Below, piece after piece: positions 17,295 through 27,019 of a DNA stretch of 51,147 nt. Where the stretch lies: NCBI GenBank assembly GCA_902797035.1, contig CADBRH010000040.1:1-51147 (forward strand). Direction: 5' to 3'. The notes beneath the pieces are model-generated. The model was not told the origin of the DNA, searched no databases, and saw nothing but the letters and a program-made list of their open reading frames with translations. Position 1 is the first letter of the stretch, and each line of letters starts with the position of its first letter. The stretch is from an uncultured Bacteroidia bacterium (lineage in GTDB: Bacteria; Bacteroidota; Bacteroidia; Bacteroidales; UBA932). The translations under genes and the position numbers were made by a program.

Positions 17295-17342
17295 TATTTT
17301 CGCGAAGATAGCTATTCTTTTGCTTCTTTGTTTGTATCTTTG
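17295..17342. promoter_or_regulatory. Divergent promoter region between the SUI1 and DUF2723 genes
   Basis: On the minus strand TATCTTCGC (17310-17302) lies 18 bp before the SUI1 ATG. It overlaps a plus-strand TATTTTCGC (17295-17303) in a near-palindrome. A canonical plus-strand TATCTTTG (17335-17342) lies 22 bp before the DUF2723 ATG and is its best -7 box. Confidence 0.55.
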
Positions 17343-17364
17343 TCCGGATTATGCCTTAGAAAAC

Positions 17365-20300
17365 ATGGACAGCAGGAAATTCAGACAATGGAATCTTCTG
17401 ACCGCGGCGGTGGTCTTCCTAATCTCCGCGTTCACATATCTCTCCACGATAGAGCCGACCGCCTCTTTCTGGGATTGCGGCGAGTTCATCGCCTCGTCAT
17501 ACAAACTTGAGGTGGGTCACCCTCCGGGAAACCCGGTGTTTCAGCTGATCGCGCGGTTTTTCACCATGTTCACCGGGGCCTCCAAAGCGGCCGTGATGGT
17601 GAACTGCCTCAGCGCCCTTTGCTCCGCTTTGACGATATTCTTCCTTTATCTCACGATAGTGTTCCTCGCGAAGAGGCTTGTGACCCCTCGTAAGAGGGCT
17701 GACGGTTCTCCGGGGGATTATTCTGTCTCCGAGGCCGTGGCGATATTCGGAAGCGGGGCCGTGGGTGCCCTGGCTTATAGTTTTTCCGACACTTTCTGGT
17801 TCTCCGCTGTCGAGGGTGAGGTGTACGCGATGTCCTCCCTTTTCACCGCCATTGTCGTCTGGGCCATGACCAAATGGTACGAGGCCGAGGACCGCAGATA
17901 CGCCAACCGGTGGATTGTGCTAATATCCTTCCTGATGGGTTTGTCAATAGGTGTCCATGTCCTGAACCTGCTCGCCTTGCCGATGATAGTGTTCATGTAC
18001 TATTACAAAATCCGGGAGGACGAGCCTTACTCGGTGTGGGAATGCGTCAAGATTCTGCTTCTGTCAGCCGTGCTGATCGGTGGCATGTTCTTCGTGATGA
18101 TCCCGTGGATCCCCAAGCTCGCGGCTTATTTCGACCTGTTTTTCGTCAATGTCATGGGGCTCCCTTACAACACCGGCGCCGCCTTCTTCATGCTGGCGCT
18201 GCTGGCGCTTTGTTTCTGGGGCCTCTTTGACACTTTGAAGAAGGGTAAGGTGTTCTGGAACACAGCCCTACTTTGCGTCACGACAATTCTTATAGGTTTC
18301 TCCATTTTCAGTGTCGTGGTGATACGCTCCAACGCCAAGACTCCCACGAACGAGTATCAGCCTGACAACGCTTTCACTCTGGTCCGTTACCTTTCCCGGG
18401 AGCAGTATGGCTCTGTGCCCTTGCTTTACGGCCAGTATTTCGGGGCGCCGTGTGACCTTAAGCAAGGGACTTATTGGGCCCCGCTGAACGGGAAGTACAA
18501 GAAGGTCCCCGCTCCTGTCGAGCCGGTTTACGACCCGGCCGGCAAGATGCTTTTCCCGAGGATGTACAGCAACGACGACCGCTCAGTCAAGTTCTACCAG
18601 CAGTATATGAACGGGAAGGGCAGGACAGTGCCCGGAGCTGAATACAAGAAACCCACTTTCGGGGCCAATATGATGTATTTCCTGGACTTCCAGATGGGGT
18701 GGATGTACTGGAGGTATTTCATGTGGAATTTTGTCGGCCGCCAGAACGAGATCCATACCCCTTCGGCCGACTTGTTCACCGGTAACTGGGAAAGCGGGAT
18801 TAAGGCTATCGACAGGATACACCTCGGGGACCAGGGAAACGCTCCTGAATGGCTAAAGGAAAACAAGGGAAAGAACCATCTGTTCTTCCTCCCGCTGCTT
18901 CTCGGCATCCTTGGTTTGCTGTTCCAGTTCGACAAGGACAAGAGGGGTTGCTGGCTGACCTTTCTCCTGTTCTTCATGACCGGGATAGCCGTGGTGATGT
19001 ATCTCAACCAACCACCGTTCCAGGTGAGGGAGAGGGATTACGCCTACGCCGGCTCGTTCTACGCTTTCACGATCTGGATAGGCCTTGCCGTTGCCGCTTT
19101 ATATTCATGGATATCAAATGCCTTGAAAGGCAAGAACCCTGTCGTCGTGGCCTCGCTCGTGACTGTCGCGTGTCTTGGGGTCCCGGCCCTCATGTGTGCC
19201 CAAGAGTGGGACGACCATGACAGGAGCAACCGGCGCACATCGGTTGAGGTGGCTTATAATTATCTCAATTCCGTGGGCCCTGACGGTATTCTCGTCACCC
19301 ACGGCGACAACGACACCTTCCCTCTCTGGTACGCCCAGGAGGTTGAGGGTATCAGGAACGACGTGAGGATATGCAATACCTCGTTGCTCGGCACCGACTG
19401 GTACATAGACCAGATGAGGTACGCCATCAACAACGCCGCCCCGCTTGAGTTGTCTATTGGCCAGGAGCAGTATCTTTACGGGACAAACGAGTGGGTGAAC
19501 ATCATGGACAGCAGGAATCAGGCCGTCAACCTGTCAGACTGCATCACGGTGTTCAAGCACCCGGACGCCAAGGTGGTGACTCAGGACGGTAGAAAACTTG
19601 ACTACTGGGTTTCCAGGAAGATGATAATCCCCGTCAACAAGGAGAATTGTCTCAAGCACGGGATTGTCAGCCCGAAATTCGCTGACCTTATCCCTGAGTC
19701 CATGGTTCTTGAGATCCCCGCTGACAAGTCTGGCCTGACAAAGCCTGAGCTGTTCATGCTTGACCTTCTTTCCACTTATGACTGGGATAAGCCGATCAAC
19801 CTGCTCAACATGGGCGGTGACCTTAACATCGGTCTCAAGGAATATTTGATGTTCGACGGTTTCTCTTACCGGCTCGTGCCATTCAAGAACAAGGTGTCAT
19901 CCCTCGACATCGGTCTCGTGGATACAGACGAGTTATACTATAAACTGACGAAGGTCTTCAAGTTCGACGCCGTTTCAAGGGACGACTATCTGGTTGACTA
20001 TCAGAATATGTACACGTTCATGGGCGTCATGTCGCTCCGCAACCTGTTCATATCGTCAGCCTCCGCCTTCCTCAAGGCAGGGGAATACGACAGGGTGGAA
20101 GAGGCTCTTGACAAGTGCCGTGAAGTGATGAGGCCGGACAGATATCCTTACGATAACTCATTGCTCGGATGGGCTTCGAACGCCCTGTTCCCGATCGAGA
20201 TGGTGAGGGACTATTATTCCATCAAGAATCCCCAGAAGGCCCGTGAGGTGGCGACCGAGCTGTTCGCCCAGCTTAAGGAGTCGATAGCCCTGTATCTCGA

Positions 20301-20445
20301 TTTCTATCCGGAGTACAAGGAGGATCTCGAGTACAACTGCCAACTGGTCTATTATATGACCAACGAGATCAAGAAGTTGGGAGACGAGGGCTTCGCGAAA
20401 GAGATAGAGTCGGAGCTGGCGGATTTCCTGCAGGCCAACGCCTAG
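17365..20445 (+). CDS. DUF2723 (GT117/TMEM260-like) membrane glycosyltransferase
   Basis: A 1026-residue protein. The first 560 or so residues hold about a dozen hydrophobic segments; a large soluble region follows, ending in a helical, TPR-like part. The first extracytoplasmic loop carries EPTASFWDCGEFIASSYKL, an acidic motif in the place expected for GT-C enzymes, followed by VGHPPGNPVFQL. Other family features are QPPFQVRERDYAYAGSF and LVTHGDNDTFPLWYAQE. The eukaryotic relative TMEM260 is an O-mannosyltransferase, so lipid-linked sugar transfer to periplasmic proteins is a fair inference. The start at 17365 (MDSRKFRQWN) follows the promoter. Its end overlaps the convergent methyltransferase by 4 bp. 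Confidence 0.87.
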   Translation: MDSRKFRQWNLLTAAVVFLISAFTYLSTIEPTASFWDCGEFIASSYKLEVGHPPGNPVFQLIARFFTMFTGASKAAVMVNCLSALCSALTIFFLYLTIVFLAKRLVTPRKRADGSPGDYSVSEAVAIFGSGAVGALAYSFSDTFWFSAVEGEVYAMSSLFTAIVVWAMTKWYEAEDRRYANRWIVLISFLMGLSIGVHVLNLLALPMIVFMYYYKIREDEPYSVWECVKILLLSAVLIGGMFFVMIPWIPKLAAYFDLFFVNVMGLPYNTGAAFFMLALLALCFWGLFDTLKKGKVFWNTALLCVTTILIGFSIFSVVVIRSNAKTPTNEYQPDNAFTLVRYLSREQYGSVPLLYGQYFGAPCDLKQGTYWAPLNGKYKKVPAPVEPVYDPAGKMLFPRMYSNDDRSVKFYQQYMNGKGRTVPGAEYKKPTFGANMMYFLDFQMGWMYWRYFMWNFVGRQNEIHTPSADLFTGNWESGIKAIDRIHLGDQGNAPEWLKENKGKNHLFFLPLLLGILGLLFQFDKDKRGCWLTFLLFFMTGIAVVMYLNQPPFQVRERDYAYAGSFYAFTIWIGLAVAALYSWISNALKGKNPVVVASLVTVACLGVPALMCAQEWDDHDRSNRRTSVEVAYNYLNSVGPDGILVTHGDNDTFPLWYAQEVEGIRNDVRICNTSLLGTDWYIDQMRYAINNAAPLELSIGQEQYLYGTNEWVNIMDSRNQAVNLSDCITVFKHPDAKVVTQDGRKLDYWVSRKMIIPVNKENCLKHGIVSPKFADLIPESMVLEIPADKSGLTKPELFMLDLLSTYDWDKPINLLNMGGDLNIGLKEYLMFDGFSYRLVPFKNKVSSLDIGLVDTDELYYKLTKVFKFDAVSRDDYLVDYQNMYTFMGVMSLRNLFISSASAFLKAGEYDRVEEALDKCREVMRPDRYPYDNSLLGWASNALFPIEMVRDYYSIKNPQKAREVATELFAQLKESIALYLDFYPEYKEDLEYNCQLVYYMTNEIKKLGDEGFAKEIESELADFLQANA

Positions 20446-21362
20446 CGTCTGAGGCGCACGAAGATTGACAGGGGGAGGACTTTGCCGAACCTGTCCTCAA
20501 GCGCGAGCTCGCCGGAGTCCAACTCGGTCGAGGCCGTCAGGTCAAGAGCCTGGCGGGTCACAGTCTCTCCAAGAGCTGCGGAGAAGCCGTTGGAATAGAG
20601 GTTCAGCACCATGAAACTGTTCTCCGGCGCCAGAATATTCCCGACATTCCTCATCATCTCGAAGAGGCACTCGTCCAGTTTCCATTTCTCTCCGTCCGGT
20701 CCATGTCCATAAGCCGGTGGGTCGAGAATGATCCCTTGGTAAACATTTCCCCTCCGGGCCTCCCGGCGAACGAATTTCATGGCGTCCTCAACTACCCAGC
20801 GGATACCGTCAAGGCCGCTGCGTTCCTGGTTCTCGCGGGCCCAAGTGACCACCTGTCTCACCGAGTCAAGATGAGTCACGTCGGCTCCGGCGGACTTGGC
20901 CGCCAGGGAGGCGGCGCCGGTGTACGCGAACAGGTTCAGCACCTTGGGCCGCTCACGAGAGGCGGCGGCGATAGCCGAGGTCTCTCTGAATATATACTCC
21001 CAGTTTGGGGCTTGCTCGGGGAATACCCCGACATGCTTGAAAGAAGTGAGTCCGAGACGCATGGAGAAAGACGCTCTTCCGGCATTAGCAAGCCTGTACC
21101 CGATCCACCATTGGTCTGACATGGCCTTGAGCCGGTCCCAAGTGCCGCTGTCCTCCTTCCCGGCCTTGCCGAACCCGGCTCCCGGAGTGAATCTGACGTG
21201 GGTCAGGGAATCCCACTCCTTGTCGGTCATCTCCTTGTCCCACAACGCTTTGGGCTCGGGACGGGCAAGCGTGTACCCGCCGAACCTCTCGAGCTTCATC
21301 CCTCCTCCGGAGTCTAGCAGCTCGTAGTCTTTCCACTGATGTGACGGAAACTCTGTCGGCAT
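20442..21362 (-). CDS. Class I SAM-dependent methyltransferase (RlmI/RlmK-like)
   Basis: The 306-residue enzyme has a Rossmann-fold methyltransferase domain: SAM-binding VLNLFAYTGAASLAAKSAGA, acidic motif VTHLDSVRQVVTWA and catalytic DPPAYGHG. The shape fits the large-subunit rRNA m5C/m2G methyltransferase group, but there is no N-terminal PUA domain. The start is the ATG at 21362 (MPTEFPSHQW); upstream codons in the same frame lie within the promoter. A -7 box (21377-21369) sits just upstream, so the leader is nearly absent. Target is unknown. Confidence 0.85.
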   Translation of the reverse strand: MPTEFPSHQWKDYELLDSGGGMKLERFGGYTLARPEPKALWDKEMTDKEWDSLTHVRFTPGAGFGKAGKEDSGTWDRLKAMSDQWWIGYRLANAGRASFSMRLGLTSFKHVGVFPEQAPNWEYIFRETSAIAAASRERPKVLNLFAYTGAASLAAKSAGADVTHLDSVRQVVTWARENQERSGLDGIRWVVEDAMKFVRREARRGNVYQGIILDPPAYGHGPDGEKWKLDECLFEMMRNVGNILAPENSFMVLNLYSNGFSAALGETVTRQALDLTASTELDSGELALEDRFGKVLPLSIFVRLRR

Positions 21363-21368
21363 GATGGT

Positions 21369-21395
21369 GCAAAGATAAAAAAATAGTATCTTTGC
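21369..21395. promoter_or_regulatory. Back-to-back -7 boxes for the methyltransferase and pgk
   Basis: GCAAAGATA (21369-21377; minus-strand TATCTTTGC) and TATCTTTGC (21387-21395) form an inverted pair separated by nine A/T-rich bases. The minus box is 6 bp from the methyltransferase ATG; the plus box is 37 bp from pgk. Confidence 0.65.
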
Positions 21396-21432
21396 TACGG
21401 AAAAACGACAATAAATAATAATCATTAATCAT

Positions 21433-22683
21433 ATGCAGCACATCGACACCTACGATTTCAAAGGCAAGAAAGCGATTGTCAGGGTGGATTTCAACGTCCC
21501 GCTCGACGAGAATTTCAACATTACCGACGACACCCGCATCCGCGCGGCCCTTCCGACTCTGAAGAAAGTCCTCTCCGAGGGGGGCTCCCTCATATTGATG
21601 TCCCATCTCGGACGCCCCAAGGGGGTGACTGAGAAGTTCTCTTTGAAGCATATAGTGGCCCATGTCTCAGAGTGTCTGGGTGTTCCCGTCCAGTTCGCCG
21701 GGGACTGCCAGAAAGCCGACGCTCAGGCCGCGGCGCTGAAACCCGGCGAGGTCCTGATGCTCGAGAACCTTCGCTTCTACGCCGAGGAGGAAGGAAAGCC
21801 CAGGGGACTGGCGGAGGACGCCACTGAGGATGAGAAGAAAGCCGCCAAGAAAGCGGTCAAGGAGAGCCAGAAAGAGTTCGTGAAGAAACTCGCCTCCTAC
21901 GCCGACTGCTACATCAACGACGCTTTCGGCACCGCCCACAGGGCCCACGCCTCTACAGCCCTGATAGCCGCCTATTTCCCTGAAGACAAGATGTTCGGTT
22001 ATCTGATGGAGAAGGAGATCAAGGCTATCGATAACGTTTTGAAGAACGCCCGCAGGCCTTTCACCGCCATCATCGGAGGCTCCAAGGTGTCTTCCAAGCT
22101 GGCGGTCCTCGAGAACCTGCTCGGGAAGGTGGACAACCTCATAATCTGCGGCGGAATGGGTTATACATTCATCAAGGCCGAGGGCGGCAGCATCGGTGAC
22201 TCGCTCCATGAGGACGAGCTTATCCCCCAGGCCAAGGATATCATGCGCAAGGCTCAGGATCTCGGGGTCAACGTGTCCCTGTCAGTCCAGACCCGCGTCA
22301 CACAGGAGTTCAGCAACGACGCTCCCGAGAAGGTGGTTCCTTCTCACAAGATTCCCGACGGTTGGGAGGGACTGGATTGCGGCCCCGCGTCCATCGAGAA
22401 CTGGGCCAGGATCATCCTCGCCTCCAAAACCATCCTCTGGAACGGCCCGGCCGGAGTGTTCGAGTTCCCTAATTTCGCGACCGGCACGGAGAAAATCGCG
22501 GAGTTGGTAGCCGAGGCGACAGGCCGCGGCGCGTATTCACTCGTCGGGGGAGGCGATTCAGTCGCCGCCGTTACCAAGATGGGGTTCGCCGACAAGGTGA
22601 GTTATGTCAGCACCGGCGGAGGCGCCATGCTTGAGGCTATCGAGGGGAAAGTCCTTCCCGGAATCGCGGCTATTCAGGAATAA
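21433..22683 (+). CDS. pgk: Phosphoglycerate kinase
   Basis: The 416-residue glycolytic enzyme makes ATP and 3-phosphoglycerate from 1,3-bisphosphoglycerate. Signature stretches are [24 protein letters not shown], the central [13 protein letters not shown] and [11 protein letters not shown] near the end. A lysine-rich insert around residues 130-150 ([17 protein letters not shown]) looks like that of other Bacteroidota PGKs. It is the first gene of a pgk-lgt-HAD unit and has a good -7 box upstream. No GAPDH gene adjoins it. Confidence 0.97.
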   Translation: MQHIDTYDFKGKKAIVRVDFNVPLDENFNITDDTRIRAALPTLKKVLSEGGSLILMSHLGRPKGVTEKFSLKHIVAHVSECLGVPVQFAGDCQKADAQAAALKPGEVLMLENLRFYAEEEGKPRGLAEDATEDEKKAAKKAVKESQKEFVKKLASYADCYINDAFGTAHRAHASTALIAAYFPEDKMFGYLMEKEIKAIDNVLKNARRPFTAIIGGSKVSSKLAVLENLLGKVDNLIICGGMGYTFIKAEGGSIGDSLHEDELIPQAKDIMRKAQDLGVNVSLSVQTRVTQEFSNDAPEKVVPSHKIPDGWEGLDCGPASIENWARIILASKTILWNGPAGVFEFPNFATGTEKIAELVAEATGRGAYSLVGGGDSVAAVTKMGFADKVSYVSTGGGAMLEAIEGKVLPGIAAIQE

Positions 22684-22692
22684 CACCAGGCC

Positions 22693-23577
22693 ATGGATCC
22701 GCTCGTGGTGCATTGGAACATGAATCCGGAGATATTCCGGATCGGTGGTTTCGCTGTCAGGTGGTACGGGCTCCTGTTCGTCTCAGGTTTCATACTGGGA
22801 TACTGGATGTTCGTCAAGTTCTTCGAGCGGGAAAAGCTGAACAAAAGTATTCTTGACCCGCTGCTTTACACTCTTCTTTTGGGAACGTTGGTCGGCGCCC
22901 GTCTTGGACACTGCATGTTCTATGGTTTCAACCACTATTTCGGGTCGTGGAAAGGCTTTCTTGAGATTTTCAAAGTCTGGGAAGGTGGTCTTGCCAGCCA
23001 TGGCGGCGCTATCATGCTGATCCTCTGCATGTGGTGGTTCGCGTCCAAGTACGGCAAGAAGAATCATATCGACTTCCTTTGGATCATGGACCATCTTTGC
23101 ATAGCCGTGGCTTTCGCAGGTGCCTTTATAAGACTCGGAAACCTTTGTAACTCTGAAATTTACGGCGATGTGACCAATCTCCCTTGGGGCTTTGTTTTCG
23201 AGCGGAGGGGAGAGACGGAACCCAAGCACCCGACCCAGATTTACGAGGCCCTGAGCTACTTCATCCTCGGTCTATGCCTGGTCTGGCTCTATGTGAAGAA
23301 GCTGGACAAGATGTACAGGGGGTCTTTCATAGGGATATTCTTTATCGTGTGTTTCGGGATGAGGTTTATCATCGAGTTCATAAAGGAGCCTCAGGAGGCT
23401 TTCGAGAACGACATGGTACTGAATATGGGACAGACACTCAGTGTTCCTTTCATCCTCATCGGGATTGCTCTACTGGTTTACGCCTATAAAAAGAAAATCC
23501 CGGCCAGGGCGGTTATCCCCGATACCCGTCCCAGGAAATCCGAGCCCACCCATTACGCCAAAAGTTTGAACGGCTGA
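22693..23577 (+). CDS. lgt: Prolipoprotein diacylglyceryl transferase
   Basis: Inner-membrane enzyme of 294 residues that adds diacylglycerol to the lipobox cysteine of prolipoproteins. Seven hydrophobic segments and the family motifs are visible: GGLASHGGAIM, RLGNLCNSEIYG and HPTQIYEAL. It begins 9 bp after pgk and shares one base with the next gene (TGATG). Substrates in this window include the SPOR, HlyD-like and GldH lipoproteins. Confidence 0.96.
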   Translation: MDPLVVHWNMNPEIFRIGGFAVRWYGLLFVSGFILGYWMFVKFFEREKLNKSILDPLLYTLLLGTLVGARLGHCMFYGFNHYFGSWKGFLEIFKVWEGGLASHGGAIMLILCMWWFASKYGKKNHIDFLWIMDHLCIAVAFAGAFIRLGNLCNSEIYGDVTNLPWGFVFERRGETEPKHPTQIYEALSYFILGLCLVWLYVKKLDKMYRGSFIGIFFIVCFGMRFIIEFIKEPQEAFENDMVLNMGQTLSVPFILIGIALLVYAYKKKIPARAVIPDTRPRKSEPTHYAKSLNG

Positions 23578-24353
23578 TGATTAAAGCGTTATTCTTCGAC
23601 ATAGACGGGACGCTGGTGTCGTTCGGTGCCCCGGGCATGTCGGAGACACTGAAAGACAGTCTTCACGAGCTTCGCGCCAGGGGCGTGAAGCTCTTTATTT
23701 CCAGCGGCCGGCATGTCCTGGTTATGAACAACATCGACAACTTCCCGTTCGACGGCTACATAGCGATGAACGGCGCATTGACAATCCTGGATGGGGAAGT
23801 GATTGACCATCACCCTCTTCCGAAAGACTTGTCGCTCAAGATCGCGGGTATCACCCGAGAGATGAACGTGGCTTGCTGGGCTTTCGCCGACACGGTCTGC
23901 GGCATCAATTTCGAGAACGAGTTGACAAGGGAGGTCTCACGTACCCTCAATTTCTTCCCGGAGAGTTATTTGGACCTCGAGGAGGTGGCACGGGAGCATG
24001 AGGTCTATCAGTACACGATGTACATGAGCGTCGAGGAGGAGAGGAAATATCTTCATCCGGTTCTCCAGGGAGTGGAGTATCCGCGTTGGCATCCGTATTT
24101 CGCCGACATAGTCCCGGGAGGCCTCTCCAAGTCCTACGGGGCCTCAAGAATCTTGGAGAGAATAGGCGTTGAACCCGGGGAATGCATGGCTTTCGGAGAC
24201 GGTGGGAATGACATCCCGATTCTTCGCTATGCTGGAATCGGAGTGGCGATGGCGAACGCTCCCGACGAGGTGAAAGCGGCGGCCGGCTATGTCACTGATT
24301 CGGTTGATGATGATGGTGTCGTGTCGGCGTTGGAGCGTTTCGGCGTTCTTTAA
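23577..24353 (+). CDS. Cof-type HAD hydrolase
   Basis: This 258-residue protein is a HAD-superfamily phosphatase with a C2-type cap. The nucleophile motif is FFDIDGTLVSF at the N-terminus, motif II is LFISSGR, and motif III/IV is FGDGGNDIPIL near residue 205, followed by GVAMANAPDEVKAAA. Such enzymes dephosphorylate sugar phosphates or flavin precursors; the substrate cannot be named. Start and stop overlap with lgt suggests coupled translation. Confidence 0.9.
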   Translation: MIKALFFDIDGTLVSFGAPGMSETLKDSLHELRARGVKLFISSGRHVLVMNNIDNFPFDGYIAMNGALTILDGEVIDHHPLPKDLSLKIAGITREMNVACWAFADTVCGINFENELTREVSRTLNFFPESYLDLEEVAREHEVYQYTMYMSVEEERKYLHPVLQGVEYPRWHPYFADIVPGGLSKSYGASRILERIGVEPGECMAFGDGGNDIPILRYAGIGVAMANAPDEVKAAAGYVTDSVDDDGVVSALERFGVL

Positions 24354-24385
24354 ACGGACCCGAGTGTTTTTTATTGGTTTAGCAC

Positions 24386-24393
24386 CATATTTG
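24386..24393 (+). promoter_or_regulatory. Probable -7 box of the efflux operon
   Basis: CATATTTG lies 34 bp before the TolC-like ATG in the 74-bp gap after the HAD gene and matches nAnnTTTG. The -33 element is unclear, although a T-rich stretch lies at a suitable distance. Confidence 0.35.
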
Positions 24394-24427
24394 CGAGGTT
24401 TCTAAGTCTTATTAATATAACACGAGA

Positions 24428-25960
24428 ATGACAAAGACAATGATAAGGCTGGTCTTGACGGCGGCGCTGTCAATAGCGTCGTTTCCTATGTCCGGACAGT
24501 TCAAGGGCGGCTCGGTTCCTTCATCTTCTGAAGGCGATACCTCGACTGTCGTGATCTCGCTTGACGACGCCCTCAAGATAGCCCTCAGCGAGAACGTGGC
24601 TGTCAAAGTGGCGGATAAGGAGATCGAGAGGAGTGAATATGCCAAGAAAGGCACATATTCCTCCCTTTTCCCCCAGGTCTCCGGCTCAGGCTCTTACCAA
24701 AGGACCATCAAGAAACAGATCATGTACATGGACTCCGACAGCGAGGAAGACGGGGAGGGCGGAGGATTCGGCATGCTCAGTTCCCTGGCCCCTTATTTCG
24801 TGAGGATCAACGAGTTGTCCGCCATACAGGGGATGCCTCTGATTGTCCCGGGAGAAAGCGACACCTCCGACTCAAACAGCGGTTTCGCGGTTGGTCGTTG
24901 GAACACGTACAATTACGGGATCTCTGCGCAAATGCCACTGGTGAACGCCCAGCTTTGGGAGAGCATCAGGATCTCCGGCCAGGCGGTGGATCTGGCGGTG
25001 GAGAAGGCCCGCTCCTCGAGGCTGGACATGGTCACCCAGGTAAAGCAGGCGTATTACGCCGTCCTGCTGGCCAAGGAGGCCTTCAATGTCTATAAGGATG
25101 TGTATGAGAACGCCGTAGAGAACTTTGTCCAGACAGAGAGGCGCTATAACGCCGAGAAAGCCTCCGAGCTCGAGTACACAAGGGCCAAGTCGGTGGTCGC
25201 CGGGGCGATACCCAACGTCTATAACGCCGAGAGCTCTGTGATCCTCGCCCTATGGCAGCTCAAGGCCGTGATGGGAGTCGATCTTGAAAGGAATATCGAT
25301 GTGGCCGGCTCGCTGGAGGACTATTCCGCCCAGATGTTCAGGGACATTCACGACAACGACGATCCCTCCCTCGACTATAACACGACTCTCCGTCAGCTGG
25401 AGATCCAGGCCGACCAGCTCGCGTCCACGATAAGGATGTACAAAGCGGCTTATCTGCCGACCCTGTCGGCGGCCTTCGCCTACAGCATGATCGCCATGAC
25501 CAATGATTTCAAGTTCAGCGAGTACAAGTGGTCGCCATATTCCTATGTCGGCCTGAACTTGAACATTCCCATATTCACGGGTGGCAAGAGACATTACGAT
25601 GTCAAGCAGGCGAAAGTCCAGGCGGTCGAGCTCGATCTTCAGAGGATAGAGACCGAGAGGCAGTTGAGGATAGCCATCCGGCAGTATCTCAACACCATGG
25701 AGACAAGCATGAACAGCTATAACGCGGCTGTGGAGGCGTACAACCTGGCCCGGAAAGCATATGACATCGCCGCCAAGTCGTATAAGGTCGGCAAGGGTAC
25801 CATCACTGATATGAACGACGCCCAGCTGACATTGACTCAAGCCAGTCTGCAGCAGTCACAGGCCGTCTATAATTTCATCGTCGCCAAATCCAACCTTGAG
25901 AAGACTTTGGGGTATGATTTCATAGATGACAATGGCGAGGTTGATCTTGAGAGAATGTAA
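24428..25960 (+). CDS. TolC-family outer-membrane efflux protein
   Basis: A 510-residue outer-membrane factor that forms the exit duct of a tripartite pump. A signal peptide at 1-24 (MTKTMIRLVLTAALSIASFP) precedes two long repeated helical and strand modules typical of OEP proteins, for example ISLDDALKIALSENVAVKVADKE reduced to its core ALKIALSENVAV, and AAKSYKVGKGTITDMNDAQ near the C-terminus. It is first in the TolC-HlyD-RND-PII operon, 21 bp before the adaptor. Confidence 0.93.
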   Translation: MTKTMIRLVLTAALSIASFPMSGQFKGGSVPSSSEGDTSTVVISLDDALKIALSENVAVKVADKEIERSEYAKKGTYSSLFPQVSGSGSYQRTIKKQIMYMDSDSEEDGEGGGFGMLSSLAPYFVRINELSAIQGMPLIVPGESDTSDSNSGFAVGRWNTYNYGISAQMPLVNAQLWESIRISGQAVDLAVEKARSSRLDMVTQVKQAYYAVLLAKEAFNVYKDVYENAVENFVQTERRYNAEKASELEYTRAKSVVAGAIPNVYNAESSVILALWQLKAVMGVDLERNIDVAGSLEDYSAQMFRDIHDNDDPSLDYNTTLRQLEIQADQLASTIRMYKAAYLPTLSAAFAYSMIAMTNDFKFSEYKWSPYSYVGLNLNIPIFTGGKRHYDVKQAKVQAVELDLQRIETERQLRIAIRQYLNTMETSMNSYNAAVEAYNLARKAYDIAAKSYKVGKGTITDMNDAQLTLTQASLQQSQAVYNFIVAKSNLEKTLGYDFIDDNGEVDLERM

Positions 25961-25981
25961 GAAATAAGAAAGAGAAACAAT

Positions 25982-27007
25982 ATGGACAGATTTTTCAAGA
26001 CAGGCGTTTCCGCCCTTGCCATTATTTTTTTAGCCTCGTGCGGAGGCAAGAAAGCCTCTGGCGAAATGGCTATTGAAGAGGAGAAGGCCCCCTTGGTCAC
26101 CACCGCGGTGGCGGTGGTCGAGGCCGTGCCTCAGGACGAGGTCTATTCATCCACAGTCGAGGCTTACGCCATCAACAACATAGCTCCCCAGACCGGCGGG
26201 AGGATACAGACCATCAGGGCGGATGTGGGATCATTCGTCTCCAGAGGGCAGATCCTGGCCACCATGGACGCGGCGCAGCTTGACCAGACACGCCTCAAGC
26301 TCATCAACGATTCCACTGAGCTTAGCCGTCTGAAGAGCCTCTATGAGGAGGGCGGGGTCTCCAAGTCAGATCTCGACGCCGTGGAAATGGCCTACAATGT
26401 CAGTCGCCGATCTTATAACAATCTGGCGGAGAACACCTTCCTCCGCTCTCCCATCAGCGGTGTCGTGACGGCGAGGAACTATGACCGCGGCGACCTTTAC
26501 GGCGGTCAGCCGATATTCGTCGTCCAGCAGATCACGCCCGTGAAACTCCATGTCGGTGTCTCCGAGAGCGACTACACCAAGGTCAAGTTGGGCAACCAGG
26601 TGGAGATCACCGTCGATGCCATCCCCGGCAGGACGTTCTCCGGCAAGATCAACAAGGTATTTCCTACCATGGACGCCGCCACCCATACCTTCGTGACCGA
26701 GATCCTGGTGCCGAACGCGGACCGGGCGCTCCGTCCGGGTATGTTCGCCAGGGTGAAGGTCGAGTTCGGGGTCAACAACAGCGTGGTGGTGCCCGAGGAA
26801 TCCTTGGTTAAGATGCAGGGCTCCGGCCAGAGATGCGTCTATGTTCTCCGGCCCGATGGCACTGTGGAGAGCGCGCTTGTGAAGATGGGACGTCACGTGG
26901 GCGACAAGTACGAGATTCTGGAAGGCCTGTCCGCGGGTGATGTCGTCACGGTTAAGGGCAGCACCAGCCTCAAGGACGGAATCAAGGTGGAAGTTACTGA
27001 GAATTAA
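25982..27007 (+). CDS. RND efflux periplasmic adaptor (HlyD/MFP family), lipoprotein
   Basis: The 341-residue adaptor bridges the RND pump and TolC. A lipobox (FLASC, Cys20) marks it as a lipoprotein. The layout is a lipoyl half-motif (PQTGGRIQTIRADVGSFV), a short coiled-coil hairpin near 95-135 (SRLKSLYEEGGVSKSDLDAV), the second lipoyl half (FLRSPISGVVTARNYDRG), then beta-barrel and membrane-proximal domains. It starts 21 bp after tolC and ends 12 bp before the pump gene. Confidence 0.93.
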   Translation: MDRFFKTGVSALAIIFLASCGGKKASGEMAIEEEKAPLVTTAVAVVEAVPQDEVYSSTVEAYAINNIAPQTGGRIQTIRADVGSFVSRGQILATMDAAQLDQTRLKLINDSTELSRLKSLYEEGGVSKSDLDAVEMAYNVSRRSYNNLAENTFLRSPISGVVTARNYDRGDLYGGQPIFVVQQITPVKLHVGVSESDYTKVKLGNQVEITVDAIPGRTFSGKINKVFPTMDAATHTFVTEILVPNADRALRPGMFARVKVEFGVNNSVVVPEESLVKMQGSGQRCVYVLRPDGTVESALVKMGRHVGDKYEILEGLSAGDVVTVKGSTSLKDGIKVEVTEN

Positions 27008-27019
27008 TCCAGGAAGCCA

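Noticed and set aside
20446..20457. Recurrence of GCGTCTGAGGCG, also found at 11299-11310, as a shared repeat
   Set aside because: Here it encodes the last Arg-Leu-Arg residues of the methyltransferase; a 12-base match of this composition can be chance.
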